The notes: generated by a model from the sequence alone, not told the origin. Positions 43,425 to 52,958 are shown, numbered from the stretch's first letter. The stretch: DNA of 64,000 nt from Sphingopyxis sp. MSC1_008 (GCF_023197165.1 NZ_JALPRD010000006.1:124001-188000), one strand, 5' to 3'. Program-made: numbers and translations.

Positions 43425-45515
43425 CTAAAGCGTCCCCGTCACCGTCAGCTGGAAAAACCGCCCGAACTTGCGCAGCCGCTGCTCGCTGAACGCGACCGGC
43501 CCGTCGCGCCGGTCGGCGAACACCGTGCGGTTGAACCCATCCTTCATCCCCGCGAGGTTGCGGTACGACAGCTTCACCGTGAAGCCCGCGACATCCTTAT
43601 GCTCGACGAACGCGGTGACGAACGGCCCGTCGGTCGATTCATGCTCGATCGCCCCGAGCCGCAAATTCGGGCTGTAGCGCTCGTCGAAATAGCCGCCGCC
43701 CCACGCCAGATTCGTCCCGGGAATATCGTGACGCAGGCTCAGGTCGACGACATATTCCTGCCCCTCGCTCTGGTCGCGCCACAGGTCGGTCAGCGGATCG
43801 CGCACGCGGTTGCGGCGCCACGTGATGTCGCTGTTGATCCGTGCGCCCTTCCAGCCCAGCCGGTCGAGCAGCAAGGTCGCCTTCGAACTGATGCGATAAA
43901 GATGCGCGGGCGGCAGGTTGCCGCGTCCTTCGGTGGTCGGCGACAGCGGCACCTGATCGACCAGATCCTCGGCATAGGCATAGGCAAAGGCGACCGACGC
44001 ATTGCCCCACGCCCCCATGTCCTGCACGAACTCCAGCTCGCTGCGATTGACGATCGGCGGCACGAGCAGTCCGTTGCCGCCATTGCCCTGCCCGTTCGCG
44101 ACATCGACCGAGCTTGCGAAGTCGAAGAAGTCGAGCTGGTCGACGCGGCGCTGGAGGAACCAGTTGACCGTCGTTTTGCCATCGATCTTCCAAGCCAGCG
44201 CGACCTTGCCCTTCGGCCGGATGAAGCGGCGCGTGAGCCCGCCCGGACCCGACGATGTCAGCTCGCTATATTCGGCGCCGAGGTTGACCTGCGCGGTCAA
44301 ATTGGACGCGAGCGAACGCCCCCACGTCAGCGACGCCTCGCCGCGCTTTTCCTCGACCTTGGTCCGTTCGCCGCCGAAGATAACGGGCCGGAAACTGCCA
44401 TCGGGTTGCAGCACCGCAAATTCGGAATCGACATCGAGCGTATTGTACGCGCCCTCGAGCGCGACCTGCCAGTCGGTGCCGCCCGCCGTGCGCCAGCTAT
44501 ATTCGCCGCGCAGGATCGATTCGCCCTCGTCGGCGGTCTGCTTGAACCGCTCGCCGGTGCGTCCGCCGATTTCGCGATCGACGATGAAACTGTCGACAAA
44601 CGGGCTATGCTCGAACCGGTACAGCGTGAGCAGCTTCAGCCGCCCCTTGCCCAGCCCCAGCTCATAATCGCCGCCGATATCGAAATTATGCTCGTCCTCG
44701 GTGAAGCGGAACGCCTCGCGCACCGTGCCGGCGCCCGGCTGAACCGACGTCCCGTCCACCCGCTCGTCGAGGCCCACCAGCTGACCGCCCAGATTGAAAT
44801 TCCATTTGTTGCCGTTCGCGGTGGTCCGCGCGAGCGCCGCCGACAGGCGCGGCTGGTCGGCATTATAGCGGCCGAACTCGTCGCGCACGAACAACAGATC
44901 GCCATTGCCGTCGAACCGCTGTTCGGGCCCCCAATGCCCCTGACGCCGCGCTTCGTTCTTCAGGCTCAGCGTCACATTCGTGCCGCCGAGCTTGCCCGTC
45001 GTCGAAATCTCGCCGTTCAGCCAATTCTTGTCGAGCCGCGGGCGCCATTCGGGTTGCCAGCGGATCGTCGTCTTATACCCGCCGCTCCCCGCACCCGCTA
45101 TCAGCACGACGTTCGCAACCTGTCCGTTCAGCCCCGGAACGTTCAGCCCGGCGCCGTCGACGATATCGATATAGGCGACCTCGGCGGCGGTGATGCGCGC
45201 GAGCGCGGTGCGCGAGTCGGTCGACTTGTTCGCGATGCGTTCGCCGTTGATCAGCACATTTTCGGTCGCCGCGCCCAGCCCGCGCTCGCCGCCGTTGGTG
45301 CCGGTGACGATCAGGAAGCCCGGCACCTTTTCGACCATGTCGAGCGCGGTGCGCGGCGCGAAGCGCGTGAAGTCGGTGGGGGTATAGCGTTCGGCGCCAT
45401 TCACCGGCACCGGGATTGCGGGCGGCGCGTCGCCGGTGGGTTCCTGCGCCGCGGCGGGCGCGACCGACAGCAAAGCCAATAGGACCAGCGATGACCCGTG
45501 AAAAACGGCCGACAT
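43425..45515 (-). CDS. TonB-dependent outer-membrane receptor
   Basis: A 696-aa outer-membrane protein: signal peptide about 1-23 (ending AAAQ), a plug domain (FTRFAPRTALDMVEKVPGFLI to INGERIANK) and a 22-stranded barrel of alternating aromatic strands. The plug is compact, and a clear TonB box is not obvious near the N-terminus. The chain ends TVTGTL, atypical of the usual terminal aromatic. The ligand is unknown; no linked transport or regulatory gene is adjacent. It stands between repeat elements on both sides, suggesting a monocistronic unit. Confidence 0.87.
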   Translation of the reverse strand: MSAVFHGSSLVLLALLSVAPAAAQEPTGDAPPAIPVPVNGAERYTPTDFTRFAPRTALDMVEKVPGFLIVTGTNGGERGLGAATENVLINGERIANKSTDSRTALARITAAEVAYIDIVDGAGLNVPGLNGQVANVVLIAGAGSGGYKTTIRWQPEWRPRLDKNWLNGEISTTGKLGGTNVTLSLKNEARRQGHWGPEQRFDGNGDLLFVRDEFGRYNADQPRLSAALARTTANGNKWNFNLGGQLVGLDERVDGTSVQPGAGTVREAFRFTEDEHNFDIGGDYELGLGKGRLKLLTLYRFEHSPFVDSFIVDREIGGRTGERFKQTADEGESILRGEYSWRTAGGTDWQVALEGAYNTLDVDSEFAVLQPDGSFRPVIFGGERTKVEEKRGEASLTWGRSLASNLTAQVNLGAEYSELTSSGPGGLTRRFIRPKGKVALAWKIDGKTTVNWFLQRRVDQLDFFDFASSVDVANGQGNGGNGLLVPPIVNRSELEFVQDMGAWGNASVAFAYAYAEDLVDQVPLSPTTEGRGNLPPAHLYRISSKATLLLDRLGWKGARINSDITWRRNRVRDPLTDLWRDQSEGQEYVVDLSLRHDIPGTNLAWGGGYFDERYSPNLRLGAIEHESTDGPFVTAFVEHKDVAGFTVKLSYRNLAGMKDGFNRTVFADRRDGPVAFSEQRLRKFGRFFQLTVTGTL

Positions 45516-45646
45516 AATTCCCCCTCGCGGCCGCTATCGAAACAGAAGGCCTCCCCAATCGCGAATAGTTCGCAATAATTATCTTGTTATATGATGTCTA
45601 CCAACGGGCAGCAGCGCTCGACGAGCGTCGGTTACGACGATGAAAA

Positions 45647-45725
45647 CGTCGCCCCCGCGAAGGCGGGGGGCCGCTATCGGCATGGCGCAAGGTTGCCAGC
45701 GGCCCCCGCCTTCGCGGGGGCGACG
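45647..45725. repeat. mirror-paired palindromic repeat, type D
   Basis: CGTCGCCCCCGCGAAGGCGG and its exact inverted counterpart at the right end surround a GCCGCTATCGGCATGGCG-type spacer (79 nt). It lies in the 217-nt gap between dapD and the receptor gene, both on the minus strand. Confidence 0.85.
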
Positions 45726-45732
45726 GGACTTC

Positions 45733-46575
45733 TCAATCGCGCAGCAGCTCGTTGATCCCGGTCTTCGCGCGCGTCTTCGCGTCGACGCGCTTGACGATCA
45801 CCGCACAGTACAGCGACGGCCCCGGCGACCCGTCGGGCAGCGGCTTGCCCGGCATCGCGCCCGGAACGACGACCGAATAGGCGGGGACTTCGCCGATAAA
45901 GACTTCGCCCGTCGCGCGGTCGACGATCTTGGTCGACGCACCCAGATAGACGCCCATCGACAGCACCGCGCCCTCGCGCACGATCACGCCCTCGGCGACT
46001 TCGGCGCGCGCGCCGATGAAGGCACCATCCTCGATCACCACCGGTCCCGCCTGCAGCGGCTCGAGCACGCCGCCGATTCCGGCGCCGCCCGACAGATGGA
46101 CGTTCGCGCCGATCTGCGCGCAGCTGCCGACGGTCGCCCAGGCGTCGACCATCGACCCCTCACCGACATAGGCGCCGATATTGACGAAGCTCGGCATCAG
46201 CACCGCGCCCTTGCTGATATAGGCGCCGCGGCGGACGATCGAACCGGGGACGGCGCGGAAGCCCGCGTCGCGAAAGCGGTTCTCGCCCCAGCCGGCGAAT
46301 TTCGACGGCACCTTGTCCCACCAGCGCGCGCCGCCGGGGCCGCCTTCGATCAGCTCCATGTCGTTGAGGCGGAACGACAGCAGCACCGCCTTCTTCAGCC
46401 ACTGGTTGACCTGCCACGTCCCGCCCGCATCGCGTTCCGCGACGCGATAGCGGCCGTCGTCGAGCCCGGCGAGCGCGGTCTCGACCGCGTCGCGCACCGC
46501 GCCCGTCGTCGTCAGCCCCAGCGTGTCGCGGTCATCCCATGCGGCTTCGATCGTCGATTGCAGGTCGGTGGTCAT
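45733..46575 (-). CDS. dapD: tetrahydrodipicolinate N-succinyltransferase
   Basis: DapD adds a succinyl group to tetrahydrodipicolinate in the lysine/diaminopimelate pathway. The 280-aa protein has the family N-terminal helical domain, a left-handed beta-helix of hexapeptide repeats ([32 protein letters not shown] onward) and the VVVPGAMPG loop. The ATG at 46575 is chosen because it overlaps the HAD-gene stop as ATGA; an upstream ATG at 46587 adds four residues. It is in an operon with the HAD nucleotidase upstream. Confidence 0.95.
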   Translation of the reverse strand: MTTDLQSTIEAAWDDRDTLGLTTTGAVRDAVETALAGLDDGRYRVAERDAGGTWQVNQWLKKAVLLSFRLNDMELIEGGPGGARWWDKVPSKFAGWGENRFRDAGFRAVPGSIVRRGAYISKGAVLMPSFVNIGAYVGEGSMVDAWATVGSCAQIGANVHLSGGAGIGGVLEPLQAGPVVIEDGAFIGARAEVAEGVIVREGAVLSMGVYLGASTKIVDRATGEVFIGEVPAYSVVVPGAMPGKPLPDGSPGPSLYCAVIVKRVDAKTRAKTGINELLRD

Positions 46576-47249
46576 GAAATTCCCCATGGTAAAGGCAGAT
46601 TGTCGAGCCAGTCGGCGATGTCGTTGACGTGGAAATCGACCTGATCCGGCAGGTGGTCCCGATGGCCGCTTTCGCTGCCATTGTCCAGCCAGACGGTCGT
46701 CATCCCAAGCGCTTTGGCGGGCGTCAGGTTGCGCGCCATATCCTCGACGAAGACGCTCTTCATCGGGTCGACTTTCAGATGCGAAATCATCATCGCATAG
46801 GCCTCTGCGTCGGGCTTCGGCGTATAGCGCGTGACGCGGATATCGCAGATGCCGTCGAACAGGTCGGCGATCCCGCGCGCATCCAGCACGCGCGCCGCAT
46901 AATCGGCATCGGCGTTGGTGAAGATCAGCTTGCGCCCCGGCAGCCGCTCCAGCCCGGCGCGCAGCCGCGTATCGACGCTCAGCCGGTCGAGCGCGATGTC
47001 GTGGACGTCGACCAGAAAATCCTCAGGATCGACGCCGTGGTGGCGCATCAGCCCCGCCATCGTCGTGCCATGATCGTGGAAATATTGCTTCTGCACCCGC
47101 CGCGCCTCGACCGCGTCGACGTCCAGCAACCGCATGATGAAGGCGCCCATGCGCGCGTCGATCAGGTCGAACAGCTTCGCCGACGGCGCATAAAGCGTGT
47201 TGTCGAGATCGAAGATCCAGCTGTCGATATGGTCGAGCGGGGCGGGCAT
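46572..47249 (-). CDS. HAD-family pyrimidine 5'-nucleotidase
   Basis: A 225-aa HAD phosphatase: motif I DLDNTLY with nucleophile Asp, a helical cap (about 20-90, [24 protein letters not shown]), motif II LIFTNAD, Lys in [10 protein letters not shown], and motif [11 protein letters not shown]. The close family is SDT1/YjjG-like pyrimidine 5'-nucleotidases that dephosphorylate UMP or CMP. The ATG at 47249 gives [20 protein letters not shown]; the open frame upstream is repeat-derived. The stop overlaps dapD. Confidence 0.9.
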   Translation of the reverse strand: MPAPLDHIDSWIFDLDNTLYAPSAKLFDLIDARMGAFIMRLLDVDAVEARRVQKQYFHDHGTTMAGLMRHHGVDPEDFLVDVHDIALDRLSVDTRLRAGLERLPGRKLIFTNADADYAARVLDARGIADLFDGICDIRVTRYTPKPDAEAYAMMISHLKVDPMKSVFVEDMARNLTPAKALGMTTVWLDNGSESGHRDHLPDQVDFHVNDIADWLDNLPLPWGIS

Positions 47250-47296
47250 GCGCGCCGCATAAAGGCTGGGGTGCGTGGGGGCAAGTTGCCGTGATA

Positions 47297-47436
47297 AATC
47301 CTCCCTGTCGCGTAGCGATGGGGAGGTGGCAGTCGCGTCAGCGACTGACGGAGGGGCGATGGCGCGAGGTCGCTGCCCCTCCACCACCGCCTGCGGCGGC
47401 GGTCCCCCTCCCCATGCCTGCGGCACGGGGAGGATC
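47297..47436. repeat. long inverted repeat element, type E
   Basis: An imperfect hairpin-forming unit of about 140 nt with ends ATCCTCCC...GGGGAGGAT and nested arms (GGGGAGGTGG, CGCCTGCGGCGGCGG, CCCCTCCCCATGCC). It lies between the divergent HAD and subtilase genes. The palindromic structure is clear, its boundaries approximate. Confidence 0.65.
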
Positions 47437-47521
47437 AAGGCACGCGCAATTAACCGCATCATGCTACCCCTCCCCCCTCCGCCGCGCTAAAAGGCGGATA
47501 TCAGGGCAAAGGGGTACGGCG

Positions 47522-49897
47522 ATGGCCGACGCGAACCGAAGCAGCCGCATCCGCTGGATGGCCGGCCGGCGTTTGCCCCTTTTGCTCGGCATCGCCGCGC
47601 TCTCGCTCGCCGCATGTGGCGGTGGTGGCGGCGCGCGCCCCTCGCCGACCCCAGCCCCGCCGCCTGCCCCTGCGCCGACTCCTACGCCCACGCCGACCCC
47701 CACCCCACCGCCGACGGGCAATTTCAACACCGCCGAAACGCGCATGTCCGACGGGGTCAATTTCCACGGCGCAATCACCGCCTATCAGGCGGGCGCGACC
47801 GGACAGGGCATCCTCGCGGGCGTCATCGACGACGGGATCGATCAGGACAGCCCCGAATTCGCCGGCCGCATTTCGTCGCAATCGATCGACCTCGCCGGAT
47901 CGCGCGGTATCAATGGCGAGGGGACGCACGGCACCAACGTCGCGCAGCTGTTGCTCGGCGGCAAGAATGACGCCGGCACCTTCGGCATCGCGTTCAACGC
48001 CAACCTGCTCGTGCTGCGCGCCGACCGGCCGGGGAGCTGCGCGACCGAGGATCCCGCCAACGACGAAAGCGGCTGCCGCTTCCCCGAAACGGCGATCGCG
48101 GCGGGGCTCGACCATGCGGTCGGCGCGGGCGCGCGCGTCGTCAACATCTCGCTCGGCGGCGAAGACCCGCCCGGTGCGACCTTGCGCGCCGCGGTCTCGC
48201 GTGCGACCGCGGCGGGAATCATCGTCATCGTCTCGGCGGGGAATGAAGGCGATACGACCGCGAACGGCAACGATCCGAACAACCCCGAACGCTTCGCGCA
48301 GGGGCTTCGCGATGCCGGCGGGGGGCTCGTCATCATCGCCGGATCGGTCAATGAAAATGGCGCTATCTCGGGTTTCAGCAACCGCGCCGGCGGCTATGTC
48401 GGCTCCTACCTGAGCGCGCTCGGCGAGGGTATGTGCTGCGCCTATGAAAATGGCGCGCTCAAGACCGAGGGCAATTTCGTCTTCGTTTTGAACGGCACCA
48501 GCTTCGCGGCGCCGCAGGTCGCGGGCGCGGTCGCGCTGATCGCGCAGGCCTTTCCGAACCTGTCGAGCCAGCAGATCGTCTCGCTTCTTTATCAATCGGC
48601 GCGCGATGCCGGCGCCGCGGGTGACGACACGGTCTATGGACAGGGCATCCTCGACATTGCGCGCGCCTTCCAGCCGATGGGCGCCACATCGCTCGCGGGC
48701 ACTTCGACCGCGGTCGCGCTCGACGCGCCGCTCGGCGTCCTCGGCGGCCCGATGGGCGATGCCGGCGGGGCCGGCACGACGGGCCTCGTCACCGACGGGT
48801 TCGGCCGCGCCTTCAACGTCGATTTCGGCGGGTCGCTCGGTCCGCGCCGTCCCGACTTCAAATTGTCGGGCGCGATCGGCGGGCTCGTCCGCCAGCAAAG
48901 CGCCGCCAGCCAATCGCTCGCGCTTTCGCTCGTCACCGCACCCGGCACGGGCGGCACCGATACGCTCGCGGGCCTTTCCTTCCACGACGCGCAGCGCGCG
49001 CGCACGCTTGCCGCTTCGGTGATGACGCGCCTCGACGCGCGCACGCTTATCGGCTTCGCCGCCGGGCGCGGCACCGGCGGCCTGCTCGCCGGCGAACGTG
49101 GCGAGAGCGGCCACGCAATGCTGATCGGCGACGCCGCGCACGAGGGCCTCGGCTTCGCCGCGAGCCCTGGAATCGGTACAATAATCCGACATAATATTGA
49201 TAATAATCAATATGTTAATGTGATTTTGGAAAATGGCTGGGTGTCGGGCTCGCGCTGGCAGGACGACCCGCTGCTCCGCTACCGCTCGGGCCGCGACAGC
49301 CGCTACCAGCGTGTCGGCGCCGCATGGGACGCGCGCTTCGGCCCCGTCCGCACCGCGCTCGGCGCCAGCTGGCTGCGCGAATCGGACAGCCTCCTCGGCG
49401 CCCGCCTCGGCCCGATGTTCGCCGCGAGCGGCGCGACCAGCCTTGTCGGCGACGCCAGCCTCATCCTCGATATGCGCAATGATTGGCAAATTGCGGCCGC
49501 CGCGCGCCAGATGTGGACGCGCCCCGACAGCCAAGGCCTGATCGCGGGCGGCGCGCTCTGGTCGACCGCCTTCTCGTTCGACATCGCCAAGGCGAATCTG
49601 GTGCGCCCCGGCGACCGCGCGGCGCTCCGTTTCGCGCAGCCGCTGCGCGTCGCGCGCGGCGGTATCGATCTGATGCTTCCCGTCGCGCACGATTACGCGA
49701 CCGGCCGCACCGACTTCGACCGCCGCACCTATAATCTCGCGCCCACCGGCCGCGAACTGGTGGTCGAGGCGAGCTATGCGCTGTCGCTCTTCGGCGGCGA
49801 ACTGATCGCGAACAGCTGGTGGCGGCAGGACCCCGGCCATATCGCCGCGATGCCCGACGACCAGGGCGCGGCACTCCGCTTTACGATGGGCTTCTGA
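47522..49897 (+). CDS. subtilisin-like serine protease autotransporter with lipobox
   Basis: A 791-aa protein: lipoprotein-type signal with LSLAAC (Cys32), a Pro/Thr linker (about 39-65), an S8 protease domain with triad Asp103 (VIDDGID), His136 (GTHGTN) and Ser327 (GTSFAAP) plus oxyanion Asn241, and a C-terminal half of barrel-like strands ending LRFTMGF, a typical outer-membrane terminal Phe. Neisseria NalP is a known lipidated subtilase autotransporter, so the combination has a precedent. A 60-nt AT-rich stretch (49178-49237) interrupts the otherwise GC-rich barrel region. Confidence 0.85.
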   Translation: MADANRSSRIRWMAGRRLPLLLGIAALSLAACGGGGGARPSPTPAPPPAPAPTPTPTPTPTPPPTGNFNTAETRMSDGVNFHGAITAYQAGATGQGILAGVIDDGIDQDSPEFAGRISSQSIDLAGSRGINGEGTHGTNVAQLLLGGKNDAGTFGIAFNANLLVLRADRPGSCATEDPANDESGCRFPETAIAAGLDHAVGAGARVVNISLGGEDPPGATLRAAVSRATAAGIIVIVSAGNEGDTTANGNDPNNPERFAQGLRDAGGGLVIIAGSVNENGAISGFSNRAGGYVGSYLSALGEGMCCAYENGALKTEGNFVFVLNGTSFAAPQVAGAVALIAQAFPNLSSQQIVSLLYQSARDAGAAGDDTVYGQGILDIARAFQPMGATSLAGTSTAVALDAPLGVLGGPMGDAGGAGTTGLVTDGFGRAFNVDFGGSLGPRRPDFKLSGAIGGLVRQQSAASQSLALSLVTAPGTGGTDTLAGLSFHDAQRARTLAASVMTRLDARTLIGFAAGRGTGGLLAGERGESGHAMLIGDAAHEGLGFAASPGIGTIIRHNIDNNQYVNVILENGWVSGSRWQDDPLLRYRSGRDSRYQRVGAAWDARFGPVRTALGASWLRESDSLLGARLGPMFAASGATSLVGDASLILDMRNDWQIAAAARQMWTRPDSQGLIAGGALWSTAFSFDIAKANLVRPGDRAALRFAQPLRVARGGIDLMLPVAHDYATGRTDFDRRTYNLAPTGRELVVEASYALSLFGGELIANSWWRQDPGHIAAMPDDQGAALRFTMGF

Positions 49898-49940
49898 TCG
49901 GCTTTAACACGCCCCAAAGATCAAAACAGGGGATGCCAAA

Positions 49941-51242
49941 ATGAAGCCGATTCATATTCTTCCGCTCGCGCTGATCGGCGCGGCGCTCGCCTCGCCGCTC
50001 GCGGCACAGGCGCCGACGCGCACGGTCATCCACGCCGGCCAATTGCTCGCCGAACCCGGCAAGCCCGCGCGCGGCGCCTCGACGATCATTGTCGAGGGCG
50101 GCAAGATATTGAGCATCGCCGACGGCTTCCAGCCCGCCGACCCCGGCGCGACGCTGATCGACCTCAAGGACAAATATGTCCTTCCCGGCCTCATCGACAG
50201 CCACGTCCATCTGACCAGCGACGCGGGCGGCATCGCCGGTCAGCTTGAGGAGGTGACGCTCAGCCCCGCCGCGCAGGCGTTCAATGCTGAGGCGAACGGG
50301 ATGAAGACGCTGCGTGCGGGCTTTACCACGTTGCGCAACCTCGGCGACGGCGACGGCGCGACCCTTGCTCTCAGGGATGCGATCCTCGCGGGCAAGGTGC
50401 AGGGGCCGCGCATCGTCGATGCTGGCAACAGCATCTCGGGCAGCGCGGGGCATATGGACGGCTCATTGGGCTATCGCGACGAGCTCCGCCCCTTCTTCAC
50501 GGGCGCGGGCAACACCTGCAACGGCGCCGACGATTGCCGCCGCGCGGTGCGGCTCCAGATCGGCCGCGGCGCCGACGTGATCAAATTCGCCTCGACCGGC
50601 GGGGTCAACAGCCGCATCGGCGCCGGCCTCGGCAAGCAGATGTTCGATGACGAAGCGCAGGCAATCGTCGATACCGCGCATCTGTTCGGCAAGAAGGTCG
50701 CGGTCCACGCGCATGGCGCCGACGGCATCCGCCTCGCGATCGACGCGGGTGCCGACTCGATCGAGCATGGCACGATCCTCGACGAGGCGACGATCGCGGC
50801 GTGGGCGAAATCGAAGACCTGGTATGTGCCGACGCTCTCGACCGTGAACGGCTACAAGGAACGCCTCGCCGCCAACCCCGACGCGTATGAACCCGACGTG
50901 CTCGCGAAGATCAAATGGCGCATCGAGATCACGGGCAAGAGCTTGCAGCAACTCGTCCCGCGCGGCGTGCGCATCGCGTTCGGCACCGACGCCGGCGTGT
51001 CGAAGCACGGCCGTAACGGCGACGAATTCGAACTGATGGTCCAGCATGGGATGAAGCCGGTCGAGGCGCTCAAGGCCGCGACGGTCAATGCCGCCGACCT
51101 GCTCGGCCTGTCGAACGAGATCGGCACGATCGCGCCGGGAAAGAGCGCCGACATCATCGCGGTGGCGAGCGATCCGGTCGCCGACGTGCGCGTGTTGAAG
51201 AAGGTCGACTTCGTGATGGCGCGCGGGACGGTGGTCGACTGA
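49941..51242 (+). CDS. exported metal-dependent amidohydrolase
   Basis: A 433-aa protein with a signal peptide (about 1-23). Amidohydrolase TIM-barrel motifs are metal-binding HxH in DSHVHL, the bridging Lys in VIKFASTGG, His in VHAHG and SIEHG, and Asp in FGTDAGV. This order is shared by Xaa-Pro/Xaa-Arg dipeptidases and imidazolonepropionase-like enzymes; a peptidase role is a guess. It starts at ATG 49941, 43 nt after the protease gene on the same strand. The stop abuts the convergent glycosylase stop (51243). Confidence 0.88.
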   Translation: MKPIHILPLALIGAALASPLAAQAPTRTVIHAGQLLAEPGKPARGASTIIVEGGKILSIADGFQPADPGATLIDLKDKYVLPGLIDSHVHLTSDAGGIAGQLEEVTLSPAAQAFNAEANGMKTLRAGFTTLRNLGDGDGATLALRDAILAGKVQGPRIVDAGNSISGSAGHMDGSLGYRDELRPFFTGAGNTCNGADDCRRAVRLQIGRGADVIKFASTGGVNSRIGAGLGKQMFDDEAQAIVDTAHLFGKKVAVHAHGADGIRLAIDAGADSIEHGTILDEATIAAWAKSKTWYVPTLSTVNGYKERLAANPDAYEPDVLAKIKWRIEITGKSLQQLVPRGVRIAFGTDAGVSKHGRNGDEFELMVQHGMKPVEALKAATVNAADLLGLSNEIGTIAPGKSADIIAVASDPVADVRVLKKVDFVMARGTVVD

Positions 51243-51737
51243 TCAGAGCGCGCTTCGCAGCGTCAGCCACCGTTCGAGCTTCGCCGCGAAGCCGACCGTA
51301 TGCGCGGCGCTGCTCGACGGCAGGTCGACCAGTGCGATTCCATCGAGCCGCGGCAATTGCCTCCGTCCGATCGCCGCGGCCTTGCCGCCATTGAAGGCGA
51401 TCATGCCGAGGTCGGGCAGACCGGCGATCAGCGCCGCGAGATCGTGCGCCTCGGCTTCGCGGATTTGGCTGTCGCTGCTCATGTGCCGTTCGGCGCTGCG
51501 GATCACGTCCCACAGCCCGACCCTTGCCACGCGCAGTGCGGCCAGCCTGTCGCCATAGGGCAGGTCCGCGAGCGGCTGGCCGATAACCGCGCCGAGCAGG
51601 CGCCAGAACTGGTTCGTCGGATGCGCATAATATTGCTGCTCGGCGAGCGAGCGGACACCGGGCAGGCTCCCTAGAATCAGCAAGCGCGCATCGGGCGCGA
51701 CATGCGGGGCAAAGCTGGCGTGGCGGATGGCGGGCAT
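51243..51737 (-). CDS. DNA-deoxyinosine glycosylase (UDG family 6, HDG)
   Basis: A 164-aa protein with UDG-superfamily motif 1 LILGSLPGVRSL, the family-6 active-site stretch YYAHPTNQFW with its conserved Asn, and motif 2 LPSSSAAHT. Enzymes of this family excise hypoxanthine from deaminated adenine in DNA. ATG 51737 opens MPAIRHASFAPHVAPDARLLILGS. The gene stands between the amidohydrolase and the promoter region of the str operon. Confidence 0.9.
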   Translation of the reverse strand: MPAIRHASFAPHVAPDARLLILGSLPGVRSLAEQQYYAHPTNQFWRLLGAVIGQPLADLPYGDRLAALRVARVGLWDVIRSAERHMSSDSQIREAEAHDLAALIAGLPDLGMIAFNGGKAAAIGRRQLPRLDGIALVDLPSSSAAHTVGFAAKLERWLTLRSAL

Positions 51738-52042
51738 GGTTCCCGATAGCCCGCTCGGGCCAGCGCAACAATATTGCCCGCCACTTGACCCGTGAGGGAA
51801 TCGGGTCTAGGGGCCCGCTCGACCGAAAAGGGCAGTTTGCTGCCTCTTTCAGTTGCAACAGCGCTTGAACATTGCTGGCGCGGATGGAGCCTCCGGAAGA
51901 TCTTAGCGATCCGCCGGGGTCTTTTGCTGTTATCAGGTCGGCCGTTTTTCGCCATTTTTGGCGGGTTAGCGGCCGGAGCTTCGTCCACCGCAGTACAGTA
52001 ACCGTTCGCTCTGATGGGCGGACATTTAAAGGTGAAGCATTC
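51738..52042. other. str-operon upstream region
   Basis: 305 nt without a gene, between the glycosylase start and rpsL. It contains the promoter candidate at 51784-51812 and a possible stem GCGGAT/ATCCGC with CCGGGGTCTTTT after it (about 51890-51930), which could be a leader attenuator. The Shine-Dalgarno GGTGAAG precedes rpsL. Confidence 0.6.
51784..51812 (+). promoter_or_regulatory. candidate promoter of the str operon
   Basis: CTTGAC (51784-51789), 17-nt spacer, CTAGGG (51807-51812); the -35 is a good match to the alphaproteobacterial housekeeping pattern, the -10 is weak. It lies 230 nt before rpsL and would give a long leader. Confidence 0.45.
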
Positions 52043-52414
52043 ATGCCCACGATCAACCAGCTGGTCCGCAAGGGCCGGACTCCCCAGAAGGTGAAGTCCA
52101 AGGTCCCGGCGATGGACGCAAACCCGCAAAAGCGCGGCGTTTGCACTCGTGTCTATACGACGACCCCGAAAAAGCCGAACTCGGCGCTCCGTAAGGTTGC
52201 GAAGGTCCGCCTGACCAACCAGCGCGAAGTCATCACCTACATCCCCGGCGAAGGCCACAACCTCCAGGAACACAGCGTTGTGCTGATCCGCGGCGGTCGT
52301 GTCCGCGATCTTCCCGGTGTGCGTTACCACGTCCTGCGCGGCGTGCTCGATACGCAGGGCGTGAAGGACCGCAAGCAGAGCCGTTCGAAATACGGTGCGA
52401 AGCGTCCGAAGTAA
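52043..52414 (+). CDS. rpsL: 30S ribosomal protein S12 (Arg88 variant)
   Basis: A 123-aa S12, the decoding-centre protein. The conserved [11 protein letters not shown] carries wild-type Lys43, but residue 88 is Arg ([12 protein letters not shown]; codon CGC at 52304-52306), where most bacteria have Lys. Substitution of that Lys by Arg is a classic streptomycin-resistance change. First gene of the str operon; start ATG 52043. A hairpin (52439-52466) follows before rpsG. Confidence 0.98.
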   Translation: MPTINQLVRKGRTPQKVKSKVPAMDANPQKRGVCTRVYTTTPKKPNSALRKVAKVRLTNQREVITYIPGEGHNLQEHSVVLIRGGRVRDLPGVRYHVLRGVLDTQGVKDRKQSRSKYGAKRPK

Positions 52415-52438
52415 GGACCGCTTTTTCGGCTATTTGAT

Positions 52439-52466
52439 CATCCCAGGCTGCCCTGGCGCCGGGATG
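52439..52466 (+). promoter_or_regulatory. hairpin in the rpsL-rpsG spacer
   Basis: CATCCC pairs with GGGATG and an inner GGC with GCC across a short loop. It ends 22 nt before the rpsG start, with no T-run, so not a simple terminator; it may affect processing or translation of S7. Confidence 0.5.
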
Positions 52467-52487
52467 CTGTTGTAAAAGGAATTACCT

Positions 52488-52958
52488 ATGGCTCGTCGTC
52501 GTCGTCCTGAACGCCGCGAAATCCTGCCCGATCCCCGTTTCGGTGATACGGTGCTGTCGAAATTCATGAACAGCGTCATGCTGGACGGGAAAAAGTCGGT
52601 CGCCGAAAGCATCGTTTACGGTGCGCTCGAATCGGTCGAAGCCCGTGCCAAGAAGGAACCCATCGGCGTGTTCCACGAAGCGCTGGCGAACATCCGCCCG
52701 AACATCGAAGTCCGCAGCCGCCGCGTCGGCGGTGCGACCTATCAGGTTCCGGTCGAAGTCCGTCCGGAACGTGCGCAGGCGCTCGCGATCCGCTGGCTGA
52801 TCACCGCTGCGCGCAACCGCAGCGAAACCACGATGGCCGCACGCCTGTCGGGCGAACTGCTCGACGCGTCGAACAACCGTGGCAACGCCGTGAAGAAGCG
52901 TGAAGACACGCATCGCATGGCCGAAGCCAACCGCGCCTTCTCGCACTACCGCTGGTAA
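52488..52958 (+). CDS. rpsG: 30S ribosomal protein S7
   Basis: A 156-aa S7, assembly initiator of the small-subunit head. It begins [20 protein letters not shown], with the conserved LVPVEV-like [16 protein letters not shown] segment and the C-terminal helical region [21 protein letters not shown]. In E. coli S7 represses this operon; that is plausible here. A perfect hairpin follows, 53011-53035. Confidence 0.98.
   Translation: MARRRRPERREILPDPRFGDTVLSKFMNSVMLDGKKSVAESIVYGALESVEARAKKEPIGVFHEALANIRPNIEVRSRRVGGATYQVPVEVRPERAQALAIRWLITAARNRSETTMAARLSGELLDASNNRGNAVKKREDTHRMAEANRAFSHYRW

Noticed and set aside
43368..45482. 704-codon frame opposite the TonB receptor
   Set aside because: Antisense of a strongly biased coding frame; the receptor has a signal peptide and plug motifs.
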